Positions 53,812 through 61,121 of a stretch of 64,000 bases of DNA are shown here, in pieces (the first letter of the stretch is position 1; each line of letters begins with the position of its first letter). Source of the DNA: Lederbergia galactosidilytica (GTDB lineage: Bacteria > Bacillota > Bacilli > Bacillales > Bacillaceae_C); the NCBI RefSeq assembly GCF_017873565.1, contig NZ_JAGGKH010000003.1, positions 186,001-250,000 of the forward strand, given 5' to 3'. The notes beneath the pieces were generated by a model. It did not search any database and was not told where the DNA came from. It saw only the letters and a program-made list of their open reading frames with translations. The position numbers and the translations under genes are program-made.

Positions 53812-54372
53812 ATGCATTTATATCGAAGTGGCACGTATTCAATAGAAGAGTATTGGCAAATTCGCGAAAACAGTGATGCATTACTAGAGTATATTGATGG
53901 AGTAATTTACATGTCTCCATCACCTTCGACGAAACATCAACGGGTTTCACGCAAGCTTGAACGAGCATTTGAGGACTTTCTTGAAGGGAAACCATGTGAG
54001 TTGTTTCATGCCCCTTATGATATTGAATTAAAAAGTTCGAACATCGAAGGGACAAAAGTCGTCATACCGGACATCAGTATTATTTGTGACAAAACTGGCT
54101 TTACGGATGCTAGATATGTCGGTGTTCCGGAATTGCTTGTTGAAATTCTTAGTCCTTCCAACCAGTCACATGATTTGATCACGAAGCTTAATCTTTATAT
54201 GAATTATGGTGTCAAGGAATATTGGATTGTTAACCCAATGCTCGACACCATCACGGTCTATACTCTGAATGAAGAAGGAATGTATGAGCAGCATGATAAT
54301 AAAGCAGAAACGGGCCTGATTACCTCCAAGTTTTTTAGTGGTTTTCAAGTGAATTTGATGGAAATTTTTTAA
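53812..54372 (+). CDS. Uma2-family putative endonuclease
   Basis: A 186-residue protein of the Uma2 (DUF820) family, with a PD-(D/E)xK-like fold. Visible are MSPSPSTKHQRVSRKLERAF, VVIPDISIICD (metal-binding Asp region), VPELLVEILSPSNQSHDLITK and NYGVKEYWIVNP. The biological role is unknown despite abundance in bacteria, and they are often near mobile elements, as here (IS 95 bp downstream). GGGAGG is 9 nt before the ATG at 53812; GTG at 53788 is a longer option. Confidence 0.88.
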   Translation: MHLYRSGTYSIEEYWQIRENSDALLEYIDGVIYMSPSPSTKHQRVSRKLERAFEDFLEGKPCELFHAPYDIELKSSNIEGTKVVIPDISIICDKTGFTDARYVGVPELLVEILSPSNQSHDLITKLNLYMNYGVKEYWIVNPMLDTITVYTLNEEGMYEQHDNKAETGLITSKFFSGFQVNLMEIF

Positions 54373-54513
54373 ATAAAGAAGAGGCAGGGACAAAAGTTTT
54401 TTAATAACTAAAGATCCGAACAATACGATGTTTGAGCATGTACTATACTTCGCTTTCCGTGGGCGGTGGGCTGCTCCCCTAATGTTGGACACTCCATCCA
54501 ACATTAGGAGGTC

Positions 54514-55038
54514 TTGAAAATGTCCAAGTATAGTAATGAGTTTAAGCTGCTAGTAGCCCAACGATATGAAAATGAAATCATTAGTTATCGTGACCTGGCA
54601 AAGCAATCCGGCATTGACGAATTGGTAATCCGTTATTGGGTATTGTTATTTCAGCATCATGGAGACCAAGCGTTTAATTTTCCCTATACAAATTATCCGG
54701 CAGCCTTTAAACTAAGGGTAATTCAATTCATGAACGAGACGAATTATTCCATTCGAGAGGCATCAGCCCTTTTCCATATCCCGGATCCCAGTATGGTTCG
54801 TAGGTGGAGGAAAAAGTGGGAAACAGGTGGAGTAGATGCCCTTGAATCAAAAGAGAAGGGGCCATCTATTATGACATCTCGTAATCAAAAGAAACATACT
54901 TCCGCAGATCTTTCCAGCCAATCAAGAGAAGAGTTGGAAAAGGAACTCGAGTACCTCCGCATGGAGAACGCCTATTTAAAAAAGTTAAGAGCCTTAGTTC
55001 AGAAAGAGACATCACCAACAAAGTCAAAGCGAAAGTAA
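54514..55038 (+). CDS. IS150-like OrfA (helix-turn-helix transposase subunit)
   Basis: A 174-residue OrfA with two N-terminal helix-turn-helix segments, about 10-45 (VAQRYENEIISYRDLAKQSG) and 62-100 (AAFKLRVIQFMNETNYSIREASALF), and a C-terminal leucine-zipper-like coiled coil (REELEKELEYLRMENAYLKKL). In IS3 elements OrfA binds the inverted repeats. GGAGG precedes the ATG. Intact. Confidence 0.92.
   Translation: MKMSKYSNEFKLLVAQRYENEIISYRDLAKQSGIDELVIRYWVLLFQHHGDQAFNFPYTNYPAAFKLRVIQFMNETNYSIREASALFHIPDPSMVRRWRKKWETGGVDALESKEKGPSIMTSRNQKKHTSADLSSQSREELEKELEYLRMENAYLKKLRALVQKETSPTKSKRK
54978..54984 (+). promoter_or_regulatory. Programmed -1 frameshift heptamer
   Basis: A AAA AAG in the correct orfA phase (codons at 54979 and 54982). 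Slipping back one base gives the frame running through VKAKVIFELRHAFPVIKM into orfB, producing the OrfAB transposase, as in other IS150-like elements. Confidence 0.8.
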
Positions 55039-55064
55039 TATTCGAACTAAGGCACGCATTTCCG

Positions 55065-55875
55065 GTGATCAAGATGATACAGGTAGCCAACCTGGTAAGA
55101 AGCACCTATTACCATATTGTGAACAGCTGGAAACAGCCAGATCCCGACCGCAAGTGGAAAAGAAGGATCACGTTCATCTATCACCGACACAAGGGCCGCT
55201 ATGGCTATCGCCGTATTACAGATGTCCTCAAGGAAAAAGGATACGAAATAAACAGAAAGAAAGTCTTGCGGCTAATGAGAGATTTAGGGCTCCAATGTAT
55301 AGTCCGAATAAAAAAATATAAATCTTACAAAGGAGCATACGGGAAAGCAGCCCCCAATATTTTGAAACGTAACTTTAAGGCTGAAAAGCCAAATCAAAAA
55401 TGGGTGACAGACGTAACGGAATTTAAATTATTCGGGGAGAAACTGTATCTCTCTCCGGTATTACCTTTTTAACGGCGAAATCATTACCTATACCCTTCAA
55501 ACCAGACCTACCTTTGATTTAGTGGAAACGATGTTGGATCAAGCATTAAAATCCATTAAGGAAGGCGACAAGCTCTTGATCCACTCTGATCAGGGCTGGC
55601 ATTACCGTATGCCCCAATATCGAAAAAAGCTGAAGGAAAATAAGATTAGACAGAGTATGTCCCGTAAAGGGAACTGTTATGACAATGCCGTCATAGAAAA
55701 CTTTTTTGGAATACTTAAATATGAATTCCTGTATCTACAGGAGTTCGACAGCATAGAGCATTTTAAAATAGAATTGGATCAATACATGTATTACTACAAC
55801 CATTTACGAATTAAATCAAAGTTAAATCGAAAAAGTCCAGTGGCTTATCGAGAGAACTTTACATTAACCGCATAG
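55065..55875 (+). pseudogene. IS150-like OrfB (DDE transposase), frameshifted
   Basis: The rve integrase core in two frames. The first (55065-55472) has RRITFIYHRHKGRYGYRRITDVL and the first catalytic Asp in WVTDVTEF, ending KLYLSPVLPF. The second resumes as LFNGEIITYTLQTRPTFDL with the second Asp in LIHSDQGWHYR and the Glu in NAVIENFFGILK, and runs to 55875. A two-base deletion at about 55462-55468 (TTA-[GA]C-CTT expected for LDLFNGEI) explains the shift. All three catalytic residues remain, so only this indel disables it. Confidence 0.88.
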
Positions 55876-56013
55876 GAAATGAGTGTCCAATTTTATGGGT
55901 CCACTGCATTCCGAGCTGCGGGGTCTCACCGATGCCTTTTTTCCCACAGGAGTCTCCGTATATTTCCTCCGCTATTTCATTAAATTGTTCGTTCCTAAAG
56001 TTGGCTGTTTTAC

Positions 56014-56334
56014 TTATGTCCCAGCCTCTTTCCTTGAACCACAACGCGGGCAGGAGCTTAGCTCAGCGTCAAATTCATATTGACAATTCGAGCATTTTCT
56101 TAACGTTGTTCCAAGCTGTTTCTTCAGAAACTGATCTTGTTGTTGTAGATAATAAAGAATCGTCTCTTGTTTTTCCAGTACGTTGGCTAGAGCAAATTGG
56201 ATGGTTGCGAAGATGACACCTCCCACGAAGGTAAGAAGGAAGATCCAAAAGCTTCCAGAAAGCAGGCCGATCACTAAACTTACCAGAACCCCAATAATGC
56301 CAAAAATATATAAAGCCGTTACGATTCCAATCAC
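56014..56334 (-). CDS. Small membrane protein with C-terminal zinc ribbon
   Basis: A 106-residue protein with two TM helices (about 3-25 and 28-50), an amphipathic stretch (LEKQETILYYLQQQDQFLKKQL) and a zinc ribbon CSNCQYEFDAELSSCPRCG near residues 81-99. The last codons (AGT and the stop) come from the terminus of the adjacent repeat, so the original C-terminus may have been slightly different. No specific family. AGGAAG lies upstream of the ATG. Confidence 0.72.
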   Translation of the reverse strand: MIGIVTALYIFGIIGVLVSLVIGLLSGSFWIFLLTFVGGVIFATIQFALANVLEKQETILYYLQQQDQFLKKQLGTTLRKCSNCQYEFDAELSSCPRCGSRKEAGT

Positions 56335-56383
56335 TTCCTTTTAAAAAAGAAAAATCGACAAAGTTCGGGACGTTCCAGGCACT

Positions 56384-58333
56384 TTAGAAGGCGCCTGCAC
56401 CGCCACCACCACCAGAGCCGCCGCTACTGCCAGAAGAGCCACCGCCACTACTCGAGGAGTAGCTGCTGCTGTAGGTTGATTGGAAGGCAATGTGATGATA
56501 GGAATAAATTTGCGCTGTTTCTACGGGAGCAATCAGAAATGGATACAGTTCTCCTGTGGTTGTTGCGTGAATTTTCTCACCGTAATACGATTCGAATAAA
56601 GATCCTTGCTCTAATGCAATGGCATGTTGAAAACAGGTCTCCAATCGGACTTCATCTGTAGGAAGCTGTAACTGATTTTTTCTTAGTCCTTTGATCCACT
56701 TCTTCATTCCCCTATAATATGCTGCTCCATAATACGTAGAGGATACGGTTGGCAGGAAGGCGGAAATCAGTATTAAAGGAAAAGTCGTTGCTTGTAAGTA
56801 TTCCATCCCTGGATCAAGTCCAGCCGCAAAAATGACTACAAGCAAAATGAAAAATAATATGGTTGAGAGTACACGATCATGTTTCCCGAACGCGATGAAT
56901 AAATAGACAATGGCTATTCCCGCCATTCCAAGATAAACCTCCAAACGGTCTCCCATTCCCATTATTAAATTAATCACAGTCCATATAAGCCACACAGGAA
57001 TGATTCCATATTTGAATATTTTCCTTAACTTGACAGGTTCGATCCAACGATGGAGTTCTGGATCTTTGGAAGCCAGTTTCTTCCATTCCTTAAACTGTTT
57101 TTCAAAATCCCTTATTTCTCTGCCTCGTTGTTCTTTATTCCGCCAATTCTGCGTCTCCGTTCCAATCGTGCTAAGAGGAATTTGATCTAAAGAAAAAACT
57201 CGCTTTCCATCTTGCGTTTCGGTAAATAGCCAATCAATGAAATACTTTTCATGTTCGGATAGATCAGAAGATTCCTTTTCTAAGATAAATGTAAACGTAT
57301 GATCTGGTGCATACTCATCCTCTTGATATTCTAAGCTAGATGGGATGTGTTCTACTGATACATAGCCCTTTTGATGGAGGCGGAAGAGGACGGCATTGAT
57401 GTCCTCTGGCATAAATTTTAGTTTTCGTTTTAATGCTACTAATATAAAAGAATCCAATTTCTCTATTTCGGAAAAATCTGCTGAACGTCCAAAGAAACGC
57501 ACAAGTCGCTTTGGAAAAATAATGGCATACAAAGAAAGTACTAGAAAAAGAATGAAGAAAACGAGACTCACTTTCTCGGAAATTGGTAGCCAGTCATTCC
57601 TCATCGACAATTTTTTCTTATAATGATCTTCCTCTGCTAACATGGTTGGGAGCATTTCCTTGTTCTCTGTATATTCCATTTCACTTAGAAACTCACTTGG
57701 AAATAAGAGTCTTAACTCAAATGGTTCTCCGCCTGGAAGTTTCTCATTGTGATAGTATAATCCGGATTCTGTCAGCTCCATTTTCCCACCAGTTAAATCA
57801 TGAATAAATCCATGAGTATTCTCCGAAAGTTGATTTTCTCCGTATAGATGGACAAAGATACGCAGATGGTTAAGGTCATTATCTCCCATTTCATCAAAAA
57901 AGCGCCAATAAAATTCCCCTACATCTTCGTATTTATTGGCCACGTTTTTGAGTCGATAGCGATAAAAGACCTTTTTCGTTTCATCCTTATAGGGACGATG
58001 AACTTTGTACGTATAATCTTCCCTTTCTACCTGAAGCGGTGTCACGTTTTCCGGTGTGATTTTTCCCATTTCCGCGTCATCCGGAACCTGGTAGCCTTCG
58101 AAAAATTCTACGCCATCAAAATCATCATCCCCAATAATCCGGGTTGTGCCATTAAATTTCCCTGCAAACGTATAGGTATACAATTCCTCTACATACAAAT
58201 CACCGTCAGGATAAATATAGGCATTGACATCAACAGCATCGATCGAAAAAGAACGCGCTTCCACTTTGGCAGGAAAGAAAAACAATAAGAAAATCGGGAT
58301 CACAATGAAGAGGGTTTTCGTTTTAGAAAACAA
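56384..58333 (-). CDS. DUF2207 membrane protein
   Basis: A 649-residue protein. Sec signal (about 1-26, cleavage after VEA), an extracellular DUF2207 domain (about 27-230) with VNAYIYPDGDLYVEELYTYTF at its start, one TM helix (about 250-270), a cytoplasmic winged-helix-like part (FMPEDINAVLFRLHQKGYVSV), more TM helices (about 430-540), and a C-terminal Ser/Gly tail (SSSSGGGSSGSSGGSGGGGG-type), typical of the family. The function is unknown. The start is TTG after GGTGGTGGAGG. It ends 50 bp from the zinc-ribbon gene. Confidence 0.87.
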   Translation of the reverse strand: MFSKTKTLFIVIPIFLLFFFPAKVEARSFSIDAVDVNAYIYPDGDLYVEELYTYTFAGKFNGTTRIIGDDDFDGVEFFEGYQVPDDAEMGKITPENVTPLQVEREDYTYKVHRPYKDETKKVFYRYRLKNVANKYEDVGEFYWRFFDEMGDNDLNHLRIFVHLYGENQLSENTHGFIHDLTGGKMELTESGLYYHNEKLPGGEPFELRLLFPSEFLSEMEYTENKEMLPTMLAEEDHYKKKLSMRNDWLPISEKVSLVFFILFLVLSLYAIIFPKRLVRFFGRSADFSEIEKLDSFILVALKRKLKFMPEDINAVLFRLHQKGYVSVEHIPSSLEYQEDEYAPDHTFTFILEKESSDLSEHEKYFIDWLFTETQDGKRVFSLDQIPLSTIGTETQNWRNKEQRGREIRDFEKQFKEWKKLASKDPELHRWIEPVKLRKIFKYGIIPVWLIWTVINLIMGMGDRLEVYLGMAGIAIVYLFIAFGKHDRVLSTILFFILLVVIFAAGLDPGMEYLQATTFPLILISAFLPTVSSTYYGAAYYRGMKKWIKGLRKNQLQLPTDEVRLETCFQHAIALEQGSLFESYYGEKIHATTTGELYPFLIAPVETAQIYSYHHIAFQSTYSSSYSSSSGGGSSGSSGGSGGGGGAGAF

Positions 58334-58414
58334 AGAGCCTCCACCACCTTTCTCTTATTATCGTCATTTAAACAAACACGAAGAGGGACTGAAATACTAT
58401 AATTTAGTGAAATA

Positions 58415-58969
58415 TTAATTTGTGATCCGGATATTTTGAAAGGGGAAAATGACCAGCTTGCTTTTCCCGATGATACGATCTTTAGGAATATAGCCCAAAG
58501 AAAACGGAGCAACGCCACGACTATCCATACTATTGGGGCGATTATCTCCCATGACAAAATAGTGATCTTTTGGAATGATCATGGGTCCGAAATTTTCCGT
58601 TAACTTGGTCCCATGTTGGCCTGTAAACTCCTTCGCTTCCGTTAAATATGATTCTTTTATTTCCTTTCCATTAATACGCAAGTGATCATTTTCCATTTCG
58701 ATTGTTTCACCTGGGAGCCCAATCACCCTTTTCACATAGTTCAATTTCTCCTCACGATCCTTTATGATGACGATATCCCCACGGTGAATCTCTCCTACCC
58801 AATTGATAGTCTTACTGACAATGATCTTTTCTCGATCATGTAGAGTCGGTTCCATCGAAGCGCCATCAACTGTGACAGGGGTAAATAAGAATGTACGAAT
58901 GGCGATCGTGATGATCACGACAAAGGCCAAGGTCTTCAGCCATTCATACTTGTTTTGTTTATCTTCCAT
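58415..58969 (-). CDS. sipT: Type I signal peptidase
   Basis: A 184-residue Sec signal peptidase with one N-terminal TM helix (about 10-30). It has the catalytic Ser38 in VDGASMEPTL and the Lys80 in NYVKRVIGLPGE, then YFVMGDNRPNSMDSRGV (box E). It cleaves signal peptides outside the membrane. The ATG at 58969 follows AAGGAGG by 8 nt. Bacillus has several paralogues (SipS, SipT, SipU, SipV, SipW); the assignment to SipT-like rather than SipS is uncertain. Monocistronic and leftward. Confidence 0.92.
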   Translation of the reverse strand: MEDKQNKYEWLKTLAFVVIITIAIRTFLFTPVTVDGASMEPTLHDREKIIVSKTINWVGEIHRGDIVIIKDREEKLNYVKRVIGLPGETIEMENDHLRINGKEIKESYLTEAKEFTGQHGTKLTENFGPMIIPKDHYFVMGDNRPNSMDSRGVAPFSLGYIPKDRIIGKSKLVIFPFQNIRITN

Positions 58970-59176
58970 ACATAGATCCTCCTTCAGCAAACACCTCTTT
59001 ATATTATAAGGAGAAATGGAGTGAAATGGTAGAATTTTAAGAAAAGCTCAAGAATAGGGCATTGGTCCTTTGTTTGCATTAAACCTTGAGGTTTCAAAGA
59101 AAACCTGATACGCTTTTTGATGAAAAAATGCTGGAAATACATATACAATACCGGTTATGAAGTGGGAGGAATTATT

Positions 59177-59584
59177 TTGTGGGAAGAGTTTAAAAAATTT
59201 GCGATCCAAGGAAATGTCATGGACTTAGCAGTGGCGGTAGTAATTGGAGGTGCGTTTGGGAAAATTGTTACCTCATTGGTTGAGAATATTATTATGCCAC
59301 TTGTTGGCGCTTTACTAGGCGGGCATAGTTTTGAAAAACTGCAATTTAAAATTGGGAGTGCTGAAGTAGCTTACGGAGTATTTATCCAAAGTGTTGTCGA
59401 TTTCTTTATTATTGCAGTTTCCATCTTCCTGTTCATTAAACTATTGGGCGGCCTGAAGAGAAAAAAGGAAGAAGCTGTATTGGAAGAAGAAACAGAGATT
59501 GCACCAGATGTAGCGCTGCTTTCGGAAATACGTGACTTATTAAAAGAACATAATATAGAGAAGGATAGAATCAAAAGCTCTTAA
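59177..59584 (+). CDS. mscL: Large-conductance mechanosensitive channel MscL
   Basis: A 135-residue pentameric channel subunit that opens under high membrane tension to save cells from osmotic downshock. Cytoplasmic N-helix WEEFKKFAIQGNVMDLAVAVVIGGAFG (S1 and TM1), loop with GGHSFEKLQF, TM2 VFIQSVVDFFIIAVSIFLFIK, and the C-terminal helix LLSEIRDLLKE. The TTG at 59177 follows GGGAGG; the longer frame from 59117 is not supported by alignment. Confidence 0.95.
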   Translation: MWEEFKKFAIQGNVMDLAVAVVIGGAFGKIVTSLVENIIMPLVGALLGGHSFEKLQFKIGSAEVAYGVFIQSVVDFFIIAVSIFLFIKLLGGLKRKKEEAVLEEETEIAPDVALLSEIRDLLKEHNIEKDRIKSS

Positions 59585-59588
59585 GATG

Positions 59589-59624
59589 AACGGCGGCGTC
59601 GTGGAAGTGGCGTCGCTGTTTTGA
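59589..59624 (+). terminator. Rho-independent terminator of mscL
   Basis: AACGGCGGCGTCG pairs over 13 positions (several G-U) with TGGCGTCGCTGTT around the loop TGGAAG, followed by TTTG. Confidence 0.72.
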
Positions 59625-59764
59625 ATTAAGAGCTCATTTTCTTCGTTTGGATATTGTGCATCACCATTTATGAGCACGCCCCCTGTTTCCATAGGGGCAT
59701 TCCAAACGATTTGAGCACCGTTTGCCTCGAGGATGAGAAATGTAAAAATGAAAAAGGAAATTTT

Positions 59765-60904
59765 TTATATTTCTGTGCCTGCTTTGCCTTTATTCCGGTA
59801 AAGTTTATACCATTCTTGGATGACCGGACTCACGGATAAATCCAAGTTTTCTAAAGCTTCTTTTAGTATGTTGTACTGATGATCTACTAAGATACCATAT
59901 TGGAAGCCAGCATATAGCTTCATCAAAGAAAAATGAGCATGTTCATCTTCAGGAGCCTGTGCACAAATTTTAAGATACCAAGATTCGGCCCTTTCTAATT
60001 CTAGATTGCTTTCATACCAATCTGCTATGCGAGACGCCATTTTAATCCATAATTGCTCTAAACGGTGGCGCTCTCCTTCCACCCAAATATAATCGTAGTT
60101 ATGTAGATAAGGCTCTTTATATAAATGCATTATCTTCTCATATTCCCGAATGGTTGTGGAATGGAGAGATGGTAAACTTTGAATGGCCTTTTCCCACTCT
60201 ACAACATTAATTAAGCTATTTTGCACGACAAGTTTATAACCACCTGACACATTTTTTATCGATATATGCTCTCGCACGGGATGCAATGTTTTTCTTGTGT
60301 GGTAGATGGCGGTATACAATTGGGGAAACGCCTTTTCTTCTTCCATTTCCGGCCATAAGATCTCCATTAACTCTGTCTTATGGATAAATTTCCCGAAGTT
60401 GTGTAATAAATAAAGAAATAGTTCCAGCGATTTAGATGTTCGCCATTTTAACTTCATTTCTTCATCATTGATAGATAGAGACAGCTCGCCACTCACATTA
60501 ATTTCTAAAAGATTTTGCGCGGAGCAGACTTCACTAGCTTGCATTTGTAGTTTTTCTTCAATTCGTTGCAACGTTTTTCGCAAGCGGTCTAACTGGATTG
60601 GTTTCATAATATAATCAAGCGCATTTAATTCAAAAGCTTGTATAGCATATTCTTGGTAACCGGTTACGAAAACGACAATAAGCGATGAATTGATTTCTAG
60701 AAGCTGAGTCGCAAGTTCTATTCCACTGGTTTGCGGCATTTCGATATCCAGAAAGGCAATTTGAACTTCATTAAGTAAATTTATATGTTTCTGAACTTCG
60801 AAATGGGTGAATTTCCCTGCAACTTTCATAGTACTTATTTTCTTAATCTGTAATTCAAGATATTCCAAAGCAAGTGGTTCATCATCAATTAGAATCGCTT
60901 TCAA
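59765..60904 (-). CDS. Response regulator with SARP-type winged helix and BTAD domain
   Basis: A 379-residue protein with three domains: receiver (1-120; LIDDEPLALE and phospho-Asp53 in AFLDIEMP), winged helix of OmpR type (about 140-235; SLELFLYLLHNFGKFIHKTELMEILWP), and a BTAD/TPR-like domain (about 240-370; YLHNYDYIWVEGERHRLEQLW). This layout occurs in Firmicutes regulators of surface and secondary functions. No kinase is adjacent in the window. It is divergent from the adhesin gene (217 bp), which is its most likely target. The ATG has GGGGGGATG-type purines upstream. Confidence 0.9.
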   Translation of the reverse strand: MKAILIDDEPLALEYLELQIKKISTMKVAGKFTHFEVQKHINLLNEVQIAFLDIEMPQTSGIELATQLLEINSSLIVVFVTGYQEYAIQAFELNALDYIMKPIQLDRLRKTLQRIEEKLQMQASEVCSAQNLLEINVSGELSLSINDEEMKLKWRTSKSLELFLYLLHNFGKFIHKTELMEILWPEMEEEKAFPQLYTAIYHTRKTLHPVREHISIKNVSGGYKLVVQNSLINVVEWEKAIQSLPSLHSTTIREYEKIMHLYKEPYLHNYDYIWVEGERHRLEQLWIKMASRIADWYESNLELERAESWYLKICAQAPEDEHAHFSLMKLYAGFQYGILVDHQYNILKEALENLDLSVSPVIQEWYKLYRNKGKAGTEI

Positions 60905-61121
60905 AAAACATCCCCCCCTTACCTCGATAAGAATATTCTATTCATTATATTGTATAAGATGTATGCAAACAAAACAATGCATATTAACGAATAACACTTC
61001 TTTATACCTAAACCCTTCAGTTTAGAGCCAAACTTTGTTTAGAAATTGTTGAGCGGCGAGGTTTAAAGTGCTTTTAGCATGCACATGTATGCTATTGATC
61101 ATAAGGGAAGGGGTAGAGTAA
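60905..61121. promoter_or_regulatory. Divergent promoter region between SARP regulator and adhesin
   Basis: 217 bp holding the promoters of both genes. It contains the AT-rich tract TATTCATTATATTGTATAAG (60940-60960) and TTGTTTAGAAATTGTTGAG upstream of the adhesin. No clear direct repeats for a SARP operator were found by eye. Confidence 0.4.

Larger units (their letters stand above)
54467..55908 (+). mobile_element. IS150-like insertion sequence (IS3 family), defective
   Basis: 1442 bp, close to the 1443 bp of IS150. The ends start TG and finish CA. Imperfect terminal repeats contain the identical inner block TTGGACACTC (left, at 54485) and GAGTGTCCAA (right, 55881-55890). Two overlapping frames orfA and orfB carry an A AAA AAG slippery heptamer. 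A frameshift in orfB disables the transposase. No 3-bp target duplication is visible (CGG on the left and TTC on the right). Confidence 0.9.
54381..56028. repeat. Inverted-repeat element copy 3, split by an IS150-like insertion
   Basis: Left part 54381-54466 (GAGGCAGGGACAAAAGTTTTTT ... TACTTCGCTTTCCGTGGGCGG). Right part 55909-56028 (GCTGCGGGGTCTCACCGATGCC ... GTATATTTCCTCCGCT ... ACTTATGTCCCAGCCTC). Removing the IS leaves about 206 bp with inverted termini. The left end starts 8 bp after the Uma2 stop; the right end includes the stop codon of the convergent zinc-ribbon gene. Confidence 0.78.
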
